A stretch of DNA of 64,000 bases from positions 62,001 through 126,000 of the forward strand of contig NZ_CANLZR010000007.1 in the NCBI RefSeq assembly GCF_947495705.1, given 5' to 3'. Under the pieces are notes generated by a model. That model was given only the letters and a program-made list of their open reading frames with translations, searched no databases and was not told the origin of the DNA. Shown here piece by piece: positions 27,457 through 35,885 of this stretch. The first letter of the stretch is position 1. The number at the start of each line of letters is the position of its first letter. The translations under genes and the position numbers were made by a program. Source of the DNA: an uncultured Phycicoccus sp. (GTDB lineage: Bacteria; Actinomycetota; Actinomycetes; Actinomycetales; Dermatophilaceae).

Positions 27457-28152
27457 TCACCGTGGCCCGCGCCCGAGGTAGACGGTGTTCGTCGACTCGC
27501 CGCCGGTCAGGGGGTTCGGAAAGGTCACGACGTGCGCGTCGGCGTGCTCGAACGCCACGCCGAGCCGGTCCAGGAACTCGGGCTCGGGCGGCTCGTCGGA
27601 CCACAGGGCCAGCACCCCGCCCCCGACGAGCATCGCGCCGGCCGCCCGGAGGCCCGGCACCGTGTAGAAGTCGCCGTGGTCCGAGCGCAGCAACCAGTCA
27701 GGGGCGTGGTCGATGTCGACGAGCAGCGCGTCGTACGGTCGCCCACCCCGCCCGGACCTGACCAGGTCGAAGAAGTCGTCCCGCTCGAGCCGGACCCGGG
27801 GGTCGGCCGCCAGCCCCCGGGTGTCGTCGAACAGCTCCCGCCGATGCCAGCCGATGACCGGCTCGAGCGCCTCGATGACGACGAGCTCGGCGACCCGCGG
27901 ATCGGCGGCAGCCGTCCACGCCGTGTATCCGAGGCCGAGCCCGCCGACGAGCACCCTGAGCCGGTCCCCCGTGACCGCCTCGAGCCCGAGCCGCGCGAGC
28001 TCGCGCTCGCCCTCGGTGAACTGGCTCGACATGAGGAAGTCCTCGTCGAGCTTCACCTCGTGGACCTCCCTGGACGTCACAGGGTCGACCCGCCGGCGCA
28101 GGCTGATCGTCCCCCACTCCGTGTCGCTCCAGTCGAGCTCCTCGATCCGCAT
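27457..28152 (-). CDS. Spermidine synthase-like methyltransferase-fold protein
   Basis: LRVLVGGLGLGYTAWTAAADPRVAELVVIEALEPVIGWHR; YDALLVDIDHAPDWLL. Confidence 0.85.
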   Translation of the reverse strand: MRIEELDWSDTEWGTISLRRRVDPVTSREVHEVKLDEDFLMSSQFTEGERELARLGLEAVTGDRLRVLVGGLGLGYTAWTAAADPRVAELVVIEALEPVIGWHRRELFDDTRGLAADPRVRLERDDFFDLVRSGRGGRPYDALLVDIDHAPDWLLRSDHGDFYTVPGLRAAGAMLVGGGVLALWSDEPPEPEFLDRLGVAFEHADAHVVTFPNPLTGGESTNTVYLGRGPR

Positions 28153-28212
28153 CCTCGCAGCGTAGAGGCCGGGAGCGGGGTGGCGGCCCCTCGCGCCGCC
28201 ACCCGGCCCGGG

Positions 28213-28428
28213 TCAGCGCGTCGAGTCGGGGTGGATGCTGCGGGTCTGGGAGCGGGCGTAGCTGCGCGGGAGCCAGTCCTGCGGGTAGACCTTCGGCAGG
28301 ACCTTGGCGACCGCCAGCGCGAGGTACATGACGGTGTTGATGGCGACGAAGACGCCGAGCACCCCGAACCATCCCGATGCGAGCACCGTCTCGGGCAGCA
28401 GGATCCCGGCGGGCAGAGCGGCGCTCAT
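28213..28428 (-). CDS. Small membrane protein coupled to GT2 gene
   Basis: ATGA overlap with 28425; one strong TM GWFGVLGVFVAINTVMYLALAVAKVLP. Confidence 0.75.
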   Translation of the reverse strand: MSAALPAGILLPETVLASGWFGVLGVFVAINTVMYLALAVAKVLPKVYPQDWLPRSYARSQTRSIHPDSTR

Positions 28429-29873
28429 CGACGCTCACCTCCCTCGACGAGGGCGCGGCTGTCGGGCGTCTTGACCACGTGCTGCCACTCCGGGCGCCGC
28501 CCGGCGAGGATGTCGGCGACCCCGCGCAGGTACACGAGGTTGAGGACGGTGGCGTAGACGAGCTCGGGGAAGAGCAACAGACCCAGGAAGCGTGCCCGCC
28601 ACCCCCCGGCCCAGACGCTGACGACCCGCTCGACGACGAACACGGCGCCGACCCCGAGCCAGAACGGGAAGATCACCGCGTCGTCGAGGGCGACGGCCAT
28701 GACGACGATGAGCGCGAAGTACGAGCTGAGGGCCACGACCCCGTACCCGATCCCCAGCTGCTGCGCCCAGTACCTCAGGGTCTGGGGGGTCAGGCCGTAC
28801 GCACCGAGGTTCTCGAGGGCACCCCGCTGCCAGCGCAGCCGCTGGTTCCAGAGGGCCTGCCACGTCGGCATCACCTCGGTGACGACCGAGCACTGCTGCG
28901 GCGAGATCATGAGCGCGCCGAGCGACTTCAGCGCCAGGGTCAGCTCGTTGTCCTCGGTGAGCGCCGCCGTGTCGTAGACGTCACCGTGGCGGCCGGGCAG
29001 GGCACGGCCCCGCTGGGCCGCGACCTCGCGCAGCGCACCGGAGCGGAACACGGACGCGGTCCCGGTGAGCACGAACACCCGCCCGCGCCGACGCCGGATC
29101 TCACGGCTGTACCGGGTGTACTCGTTGCGCTGCAGCTGCCCGAGCAGGCCGGCACCCTCCTCACCGTAGAAGAGGCCCCCGACGGCCATGAGCGCACGGT
29201 CCTCGGCCATCCGGCTCCGCACGGCGGTGAGGTAGCCCTGGTCCAGGACCGTGTCGGCGTCCATGACCATGACGCAGTCGTTCTCCCCGAGGTCCGGGAG
29301 CAGCCGGGCCAGCGCCTGGTTGAGCGCCCCGGCCTTCTTGTGGCTGTTCCGGACGCTGCGGAACACCTCGGCGCCCAGGAGCCGCGCGATGTCCTCGGTG
29401 TCGTCGGTGCAGTTGTCCGCGACGACGACGATCCGGTCCGGCGGGTCCGCCTGCTCGAACAGCGAGGTGAGGGTGGCGCCGATGCGGTCCTCCTCGTTGT
29501 GGGCCGGGATGAGCACGGTGACCGTGACGGGGCCCAGGTACACCCCGGCCGTCCGCGCCATGACGGGCTTCGGCGCGAGGGGGGTCGTCCCGATGTCCTC
29601 GGACCGGCGGTAGCGCGTGGCGATGCGCCGCTCGATGGCCGCGACCCCCGCGGCGAGCAGCAGCGCGATGGCGATGGCGATGGCGATCATCGAGGTCGAG
29701 GGGGCCCGGGTGTCGTAGAGGACCCGCCAGACCCCGAAGAGGAGCCCCTCGCGGGTCTCCACCTGGCCGGTGTCCGAGAGCATGAGCCCGAACACCAACA
29801 TGAGCCCGGCGAAGATGGCCATTCCGAGGACGACCACACCCACCCCTCGCTCCAAACGACGTGAGCCCTTCAT
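28425..29873 (-). CDS. Membrane glycosyltransferase family 2
   Basis: VTVLIPAHNEEDRIGATLTSL; VVADNCTDDTEDIA; VMDADTV; ALTEDNELTLALKSLG; WNQRLRWQRGALEN. Confidence 0.92.
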   Translation of the reverse strand: MKGSRRLERGVGVVVLGMAIFAGLMLVFGLMLSDTGQVETREGLLFGVWRVLYDTRAPSTSMIAIAIAIALLLAAGVAAIERRIATRYRRSEDIGTTPLAPKPVMARTAGVYLGPVTVTVLIPAHNEEDRIGATLTSLFEQADPPDRIVVVADNCTDDTEDIARLLGAEVFRSVRNSHKKAGALNQALARLLPDLGENDCVMVMDADTVLDQGYLTAVRSRMAEDRALMAVGGLFYGEEGAGLLGQLQRNEYTRYSREIRRRRGRVFVLTGTASVFRSGALREVAAQRGRALPGRHGDVYDTAALTEDNELTLALKSLGALMISPQQCSVVTEVMPTWQALWNQRLRWQRGALENLGAYGLTPQTLRYWAQQLGIGYGVVALSSYFALIVVMAVALDDAVIFPFWLGVGAVFVVERVVSVWAGGWRARFLGLLLFPELVYATVLNLVYLRGVADILAGRRPEWQHVVKTPDSRALVEGGERR

Positions 29874-32800
29874 CAGACGTCTCCTCCGACCATCAGTGCG
29901 TGCTGTGTGCCTGACCGGCTGGGCCCTGCGGTGGTCCACTGCGACGAGCCGCCGGCCAGGTGACGCTCGACGAACACGTCGAACGGCACCGGCTCGCCGA
30001 TGAGATACCCCTGCGCGTAGTCGACCCCGAGCTCGCGGACGACCTCGAGGACCGCCTCCTCCGCGACGAACTCGGCCACGGTCTCCTTGCCGAGGTTGCG
30101 GGCGACGCCGACGATCGACCGGAGGATGGCCCGGTCGACGGCGGAGGTGTGGGCGCCCACGACGAACTCCCCGTCGATCTTCACGATGTCGAAGGGGAGG
30201 TGCTTGAGGTAGTAGAAGGACCCGAAGCCGGCACCGAAGTCGTCGATGGCGACCCGGGTGCCCATCGCGCCCAGACGCTGGCTGAACGCCCGCGCGGCGG
30301 CCACGTCGGCCACCGCGGCGGTCTCGGTGGCCTCGACGACGACCTTGTGGGGGGCGACGCCGTGCCGACGCAGCGCTTCGACGAACTCGTGCTCCACCGA
30401 CGCGTCGCCGATCGAGTGGCCCGACAGGTTGATCTCGAGGGTGAGCTCCGGAGCGAGGCCGTGCAGCCGGGAGAGCATGGCGACGGCGTTGCGCACGACC
30501 CAGCGGTCGAGGTCCGGGGCCAGCCCGGCGCGCTCCGCGATGTGGACGAAGCGCCCGGGCGCCACCGGGTGGCCGCGGTCGACGAGCCGCAGCAGCGCCT
30601 CGGCGGCGACGATTCGGTTGGACCGCACGTCGAGGATCGGCTGCAGGTACAGCTCGAACTTGTCGTGCTCGATGGCCGACTCGATCCGCGACATCCACTC
30701 CAGGCGCGCCCCGGAGCGCGGCTGCTGGGTGCCGGAGGCGTCGAGGACGGCGTACCGGTTGCGCCCCGCGTCCTTGGCGTCGTAGAGCAGCATGTCGGCG
30801 AGCGCGAGCGGGTCCACCGACTGCTGGGCGGCCGCGGCGAAGGTGACGACGCCGACGCTCGCTGTGACCCGCCGCTTGACCCCTTCGAGCCTGGAGCAGT
30901 GCGCCCGCACCCGCTGCACGAGCGCCTCGGCGACCGCCTCGGCTCCGGCGAGGTCGGCGTCCGGCAGCAGGACCGCGAACTCGTCGCCGCCGAGCCGGGC
31001 GACGAGGTCGCTCACCCGCAGGTTGTCGCGCAGGAGCGAGGCCGTCGACACGATGAGCTGGTCACCGGCGTCGTGCCCCATCGTGTCGTTGACCTCCTTG
31101 AAGTGGTCGAGGTCGACGAGGAGCAGGGCCCCGGTGGCTCCACGCCGCTGGCACTGGCGCAGGTGCTCGTCGAGCACCTGGTCGAAGCGGCGGCGGTTCG
31201 GCAGCCCGGTGAGCGCGTCGTGGTCGGCGAGGTAGGTGAGCCGCTCCTCGTACCGGCGCCGGTCCGAGAAGTCGACGACGTTGACGAGGATGACCTCGTC
31301 GGCCTCGTCGGAGGCCGTGAGCACCCGGCTCGTCAGCGAGACGTGGGCGTCCTCCGTCACGGCGCTCTCGATCGTCCAGTCGCCCACGAGCAGCTCGCCC
31401 GGCACGGCAAGCGTCCGCTCGAGGTACACCCGCATCTTCTGCCGGTGGGTCGGCGACAGGTCCTCGAACCGCATCCCGACGATCTGCTCGACGGTGCGCC
31501 CGGCGAGGCTCGCGAGCGAGTCGTTCACCTGCAGCACACGCCCGTCGACGTCGAGCACCGCGACGCCGTGCGGGGCGTCCGAGATGAGTCGCTCGGTGCG
31601 CTCACGTTCGGCCTCGAGCGCGCGGATCCGCGCGTGGTCGTCCGAGACGTCGCGGAAGACGAGGAGCACCCGGTCGGGCAGGCCGTAGACCCCGGTGTCG
31701 AGCATCGGCACTGCGTCGACGGCGACGATCCGGGGCTCCTCGAGGTCGGGGTCGTCGGTGACGACGAGGGCGCCGCGCACCGTCTCGCCCGCGAGGGCTC
31801 GCACGAACGGCCGCTCCTCGGTCGGGATCTCCGACCCGTCGAGATAGCGCTCCACGAGGGTCTGCGAGAGGGGGCGGCTCACGCCGTCGACGAGGACGGA
31901 GTCGCCGCTGTCCCCGCTTGCGACCCAGCGCGCCGCGGCCTCGTTGTGCATGAGGATGTCCCCGCGGCGGTTGATGACGAGGATCCCGTCCGGGATGGTC
32001 TCGGTGATCACGCGCAGGTCCTGGGCGTGCAGGCTCGCGTAGCTCGCCGCGTCGGCCACCTCATGGAGCAGCTGGTCGCGTTCCCGCTGCACCGTGGCCA
32101 CCATGATGGCGAGCCCGACCGCCATGAGCATGTAGGTCTGGATGCTCGCGGCCGCTGCGAAGTCGCTGCCGATCCGATCGAACGGCCCGGTCCGGACGCC
32201 GTGGGCGAGGCCGAGGACGAGGACGAGGCTGCCCGTCGCGACGAGGAGGCCCTGGACGGCGGCGAGGGGGAGCGGCAGCCGGATCCCGGACCAGAAGACG
32301 AGGGCGAACGGGAGGAACCCGAGCGGGAGGTTCTGACCCGGCCCGAAGACGAACCACAGCACCCCGGCCGTCGCGAGGACCATCGTCAGGCCCTCGACCA
32401 CCAGACGTCGGGTGACGAGCCCGACCCCGGCGCGCATCGTCAGCCCGGGCGCCGCGATGACGATGACGGCGGCGGCGTTGCGGATCAGCCAGCCGACGAA
32501 GCTGCCCCCGGTCACGGGAACCCCGGCGACGAGGAGACCGAGCATCCCGAACGCGGCGCTCGCGGTGACCGCGACCGTCGTCGCGGCGAGGAAGCGGTAG
32601 AAGTCGGCGAGGCTGACCAGCGTGTTGCGGCGTGGCGTTGCACCCTCGCCGCGGCGCCGGTCCCACGACATGACCCCCCGGACGCCCACCCCGATGACGG
32701 CGTTCGCGACTCCGAGGAAGACCGCAGCAGCCGGCGGGAACCCGGTGACGGCGTTGCCCAGCGTCGCGAGGACCGCGACGAGGGCGCCGACGAGGAGCAC

Positions 32801-32953
32801 CTCGCGACGCGTCGCCGCGTACAGACCCCAGAGGGCCGCGATCCCCGCCGGCGGCCAGAACAGCGCGAGCCCGGTGTCGGGCAGCACGGTGAGACGCGCG
32901 GCGGCGATGGAGAGCGCGAACGCGATGGCGAACAGCGCAGTCCGGATTGGCAT
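29873..32953 (-). CDS. MASE1-PAS-GGDEF-EAL bifunctional diguanylate cyclase/phosphodiesterase
   Basis: MASE1-like N-term LALFWPPAGIAALWGLYAATRR; PAS; VARLGGDEFAVLLPDAD; AAEALLRLVD; IDDFGAGFGSFYYLKHLP. TGATG overlap with GT2 start. Confidence 0.93.
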   Translation of the reverse strand: MPIRTALFAIAFALSIAAARLTVLPDTGLALFWPPAGIAALWGLYAATRREVLLVGALVAVLATLGNAVTGFPPAAAVFLGVANAVIGVGVRGVMSWDRRRGEGATPRRNTLVSLADFYRFLAATTVAVTASAAFGMLGLLVAGVPVTGGSFVGWLIRNAAAVIVIAAPGLTMRAGVGLVTRRLVVEGLTMVLATAGVLWFVFGPGQNLPLGFLPFALVFWSGIRLPLPLAAVQGLLVATGSLVLVLGLAHGVRTGPFDRIGSDFAAAASIQTYMLMAVGLAIMVATVQRERDQLLHEVADAASYASLHAQDLRVITETIPDGILVINRRGDILMHNEAAARWVASGDSGDSVLVDGVSRPLSQTLVERYLDGSEIPTEERPFVRALAGETVRGALVVTDDPDLEEPRIVAVDAVPMLDTGVYGLPDRVLLVFRDVSDDHARIRALEAERERTERLISDAPHGVAVLDVDGRVLQVNDSLASLAGRTVEQIVGMRFEDLSPTHRQKMRVYLERTLAVPGELLVGDWTIESAVTEDAHVSLTSRVLTASDEADEVILVNVVDFSDRRRYEERLTYLADHDALTGLPNRRRFDQVLDEHLRQCQRRGATGALLLVDLDHFKEVNDTMGHDAGDQLIVSTASLLRDNLRVSDLVARLGGDEFAVLLPDADLAGAEAVAEALVQRVRAHCSRLEGVKRRVTASVGVVTFAAAAQQSVDPLALADMLLYDAKDAGRNRYAVLDASGTQQPRSGARLEWMSRIESAIEHDKFELYLQPILDVRSNRIVAAEALLRLVDRGHPVAPGRFVHIAERAGLAPDLDRWVVRNAVAMLSRLHGLAPELTLEINLSGHSIGDASVEHEFVEALRRHGVAPHKVVVEATETAAVADVAAARAFSQRLGAMGTRVAIDDFGAGFGSFYYLKHLPFDIVKIDGEFVVGAHTSAVDRAILRSIVGVARNLGKETVAEFVAEEAVLEVVRELGVDYAQGYLIGEPVPFDVFVERHLAGGSSQWTTAGPSRSGTQHALMVGGDV

Positions 32954-33117
32954 GTGATGGTCCTGGATCCGTGAGCGGGATCCCCTGCAGACAGCCCCCA
33001 TTCTGTCCGCCCCCGCGCGCGCGGGCCAGCGGTGGGGTCAGAACCGACCGACCGGCGGGACAAAGTGTGACCGAATGGCCATCGCGCGCTGGGGCGACAG
33101 CACCCTCATGGCACGCG

Positions 33118-33152
33118 GAGACGCCCCGGACCGCAGGGGTCCGGGGCGTCTC
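33118..33152 (-). terminator. Intrinsic-type hairpin downstream of NlpC/P60 gene
   Basis: Perfect 15-bp arms gagacgccccggacc / ggtccggggcgtctc with 5-nt loop gcagg. Confidence 0.8.
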
Positions 33153-33161
33153 GCGGCGTGA

Positions 33162-33917
33162 TCAGAAGCGGCCGTAGCCGCTGACTCCGGAGAAGAGCGG
33201 GGACTCCTCGGTGACCTCACCCGGCTTGCCGGAGTGGACCATCATCCCGTTGCCGGTGTAGATGCCGACGTGCCACGCGGGCGATCCGAAGAAGACCAGG
33301 TCGCCGGGCTGCGGGTTGCTGACGGGGGTGGCCGCGGCCTGCTGCTGGGCCGCCGTGCGCGGCAGTGAGGTGCCCGCCTGGGCGAAGACGTAGGAGGTGA
33401 AGCCCGAGCAGTCGAAGCCGCTGCTGGGGCTGGTTCCGCCGTAGACGTACGGGATGCCGAGCAGGCTGCGGGCGATGCCGACGACTCCGGTGGCGGCCGG
33501 CGGGACGGTGACCGTGGGCGTGCGGGTAGCGGACCGGCTGGCCCCGGCGTCGGCGCGCTGCTCGACGGCGCGCTCGACCGGCTTGGGCTTGGGCTTCGCG
33601 ACCGCCGTCACACCGTCGACGCCCACGGTCTCGGCCCGGACCGGTGCCGCGGCGGTGGGGGCGACGAGCGCCGGGGCGGCGACGAGGGCGCGTGGGGACC
33701 CGGCCGCCTGCGCCGGGGCCGGCGCGGCCTGCGTCTCGGTGCCGAGCCGCGCTGCCTGGGCCGGCAGCGCGACGGCGGCCACGAGCCCGCCGGAGGCGGC
33801 GAGGACGGCCGAGGCCCTCACGCCGTTCTCGCCCGCGGTGCGGACGATGAACGAGAGCTCGGCCAGGGGGCTGTAGCGGGCAGCAGGACGGTGCCGCCCG
33901 ACGGGGTGCTCGGACAC
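33162..33917 (-). CDS. NlpC/P60 family cell-wall hydrolase
   Basis: GIARSLLGIPYVYGGTSPSSGFDCSGFTSYVFAQAG...PGDLVFFG..WHVGIYTGNGMMVHS; GTG 33917 with GGAGAGG RBS. Confidence 0.93.
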   Translation of the reverse strand: MSEHPVGRHRPAARYSPLAELSFIVRTAGENGVRASAVLAASGGLVAAVALPAQAARLGTETQAAPAPAQAAGSPRALVAAPALVAPTAAAPVRAETVGVDGVTAVAKPKPKPVERAVEQRADAGASRSATRTPTVTVPPAATGVVGIARSLLGIPYVYGGTSPSSGFDCSGFTSYVFAQAGTSLPRTAAQQQAAATPVSNPQPGDLVFFGSPAWHVGIYTGNGMMVHSGKPGEVTEESPLFSGVSGYGRF

Positions 33918-33929
33918 AGTGGACCTCTC

Positions 33930-34075
33930 CATGCCTACGGGGTGAGCTGTCGGGTTCGGGCGGAGGTCGCCCGGCCGCGAGCCTGGTGGCTACGCGGCTT
34001 CACCCCGAGGAGCCGACGAGAGACGGCTCCGAGAGTGGTTCCCCCGCTCCTGCCAGCGGTTGTCGTACTTGAGGA
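33930..34075 (-). ncRNA. Cyclic di-AMP riboswitch (ydaO-yuaA) in leader of NlpC/P60 gene
   Basis: Minus strand contains CCGCTGGCAGGAGCGGGGGAACCAC ... CTCGGGGTGAAGCCGCGTAGC ... GGGCGACCTCCGCCCGAACCCGACAGCTCACCCCGTAGGCAT, matching conserved blocks of the ydaO/yuaA aptamer. Boundaries approximate. Confidence 0.9.
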
Positions 34076-34170
34076 CCCGTGCAGCGGAGGCAGGACTCGG
34101 CGTCCCGCTGCTGGGGCCCGACGTCCGGGGTCGGTCGGGCCCGCCCAACCTAACAAGAGAGAGCCGAAAG

Positions 34171-34186
34171 GTCACAAATCGGTTAC
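34171..34186. promoter_or_regulatory. GTnAC direct repeat upstream of riboswitch/NlpC gene
   Basis: gtcacaaatcggttac; half-sites GTCAC and GTTAC 11 bp apart. Confidence 0.45.
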
Positions 34187-34266
34187 AGGAACTTCTCAGG
34201 AACCCGGGGAACGCTCAGCCCCGGCCGGACGATCCCGGGCGGGGCCTGTGGCGATCGACGCGTCGG

Positions 34267-35046
34267 TCAGTAGTTGGTCGTGACGTGGACGTGGTCGTAG
34301 TGGTTCGCGGTGGCCGAGCCACGGTCCTCCATCATGCTCCAGCCCTCGCCCGGCGCCCAGTAGCGCTGCTGCCAGATGAGGTACTTGACGTTGAACTCAC
34401 CGACGTGCTGCTGGATGTAGGCGGCGATCGCGTCGCCCTGGGAGGCGCTGGCGGTCATGAAGTCGACGGCCTGACCGGTACCGTGCTCGTCGGCGCTGGC
34501 GCGCTTCCCGCCGATGGACGGGGGCCCGTACAGGGAGTCGACGGCGGAGCAGAGCCGCTGCGCGTTCGGGATGAGGCCGATGTTGCTGCACCGGGCGGTC
34601 ACCGACCCGGACCAGGACCCGGACGACGCGGCGGGGGCGGCCGCCTCGGCGGTCGCTGCGGGGGTGGGCTCGGGCTTCGGCTCGGGCTTCGGCTTGGCGA
34701 CGGCCTTGACCCCTTCGACCCCGATGGCGTCGGGCTGGGTCGGGGCCGCTCCGGCGGGTGCCGCGACGGCGGGCTCGTCGCGGGCCGTCGACCGGGACGC
34801 CGCATCGGGCGCGCCACGCTGGGCGAGGGCGAAGGACGACGTCGTCATGGAGAGCTGGGTGGTCCCGTCGGCCTCGGCGTCGGCGGACTCAGCCGGGATG
34901 GTGAGGGCGACGGCGGCGCCCCCGACGACGCTGAGGCTCGCGAGGGACTTGACAGCCCACGAGGCCCCCGCGCGGGGGAACCCGTCGGGCAGACGTCGGA
35001 CACGGCCGGGCGCACGACGGCGACCGGGCTGGCGATGAGAGGACAC
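34267..35046 (-). CDS. Secreted protein with ARB_07466-like/M15-like C-terminal domain
   Basis: Long Ala/Pro/Lys linker then CSNIGLIPNAQRLCSAVDSLYGPPSIGGKR...DEHGTGQAVDFM...YLIWQQRYW...HYDHVHVTTNY. Confidence 0.8.
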   Translation of the reverse strand: MSSHRQPGRRRAPGRVRRLPDGFPRAGASWAVKSLASLSVVGGAAVALTIPAESADAEADGTTQLSMTTSSFALAQRGAPDAASRSTARDEPAVAAPAGAAPTQPDAIGVEGVKAVAKPKPEPKPEPTPAATAEAAAPAASSGSWSGSVTARCSNIGLIPNAQRLCSAVDSLYGPPSIGGKRASADEHGTGQAVDFMTASASQGDAIAAYIQQHVGEFNVKYLIWQQRYWAPGEGWSMMEDRGSATANHYDHVHVTTNY

Positions 35047-35108
35047 AGAGAAATCACTTCCGGGGCGGGTACAACTCGCTCGGTACGCTACGTGACTCGG
35101 GCCGCGAA

Positions 35109-35124
35109 GTCACGTTTCGGTAAC
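35109..35124. promoter_or_regulatory. GTnAC direct repeat upstream of the ARB_07466-like gene
   Basis: gtcacgtttcggtaac; half-sites GTCAC and GTAAC 11 bp apart. Confidence 0.45.
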
Positions 35125-35176
35125 GCGCGTCGCACAGGCAGCCCTCAGATCCGCAGGTCAGGCCCCTGATGGGGGG

Positions 35177-35875
35177 TCACGCCGGGGCGACGAAGACGTG
35201 CTCGGCGATGTCGGCGGGGAGCGAGACCCCCGTCGTCTCCGCCGCACCCTCGCGGCTCACGACGATGCGGGTGCCGTCGCGCCGGACCCGGGCCGGCTGG
35301 CCCGGCATCAGTCCGGCGGAGGTGAGGAGGGAGAGCGCCTCCGAGTCGACCTGGACCGGCTCCCCGATGCGCCGCACGATGACGCTGACTCCGGCCTCGT
35401 CGGCGATGCTCTGGAGGGTGCTGAGGCCCAGCCGGAAGTCGACGACGTCGCCGACCTCGCCGAGCTCCTCGAGCCCGGGGATCGGGTTGCCGTAGGGCGA
35501 CTCCGCATGGTCGGACAGGATCGCCAGGATCTTGCGTTCGACCCGGTCGGACATGACGTGCTCCCAGCGGCACGCCTCCTCGTGGACGTACTCCCATTCG
35601 AGACCGATGACGTCGACGAGGAGCCGCTCGGCGATGCGGTGCTTGCGCATGACGCGGGTGGCGAGCCGGCGACCCTCCTCGCTCAGCTCGAGGTGCCGGT
35701 CACCCGCCACGTGCAGCAGCCCGTCGCGCTCCATGCGAGCCACCGTCTGCGACACCGTGGGCCCGGAGTGCGCCAGCCGCTCGGCGATCCGCGCGCGGAG
35801 AGGCGTGATGCCCTCCTCCTCGAGCTCGAAGATCGTGCGGAGGTACATCTCCGTGGTGTCGATGAGGTCGGTCAC
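35177..35875 (-). CDS. Metal-dependent (DtxR/IdeR/MntR-family) transcriptional regulator
   Basis: VTDLIDTTEMYLRTIFELEEEGITPLRARIAERLAHSGPTVSQTVARMERDGLL...HEEACRWEHVMSDRVE...SPYGNPIPG. Confidence 0.95.
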   Translation of the reverse strand: MTDLIDTTEMYLRTIFELEEEGITPLRARIAERLAHSGPTVSQTVARMERDGLLHVAGDRHLELSEEGRRLATRVMRKHRIAERLLVDVIGLEWEYVHEEACRWEHVMSDRVERKILAILSDHAESPYGNPIPGLEELGEVGDVVDFRLGLSTLQSIADEAGVSVIVRRIGEPVQVDSEALSLLTSAGLMPGQPARVRRDGTRIVVSREGAAETTGVSLPADIAEHVFVAPA

Positions 35876-35885
35876 GAAGGTCAGC

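Noticed and set aside
29960-32974. 1004-aa plus-strand ORF antisense to the GGDEF-EAL gene
   Set aside because: Asp/Glu/Arg/Gly-rich mirror translation typical of high-GC third-position bias; the opposite strand encodes a clear conserved protein.
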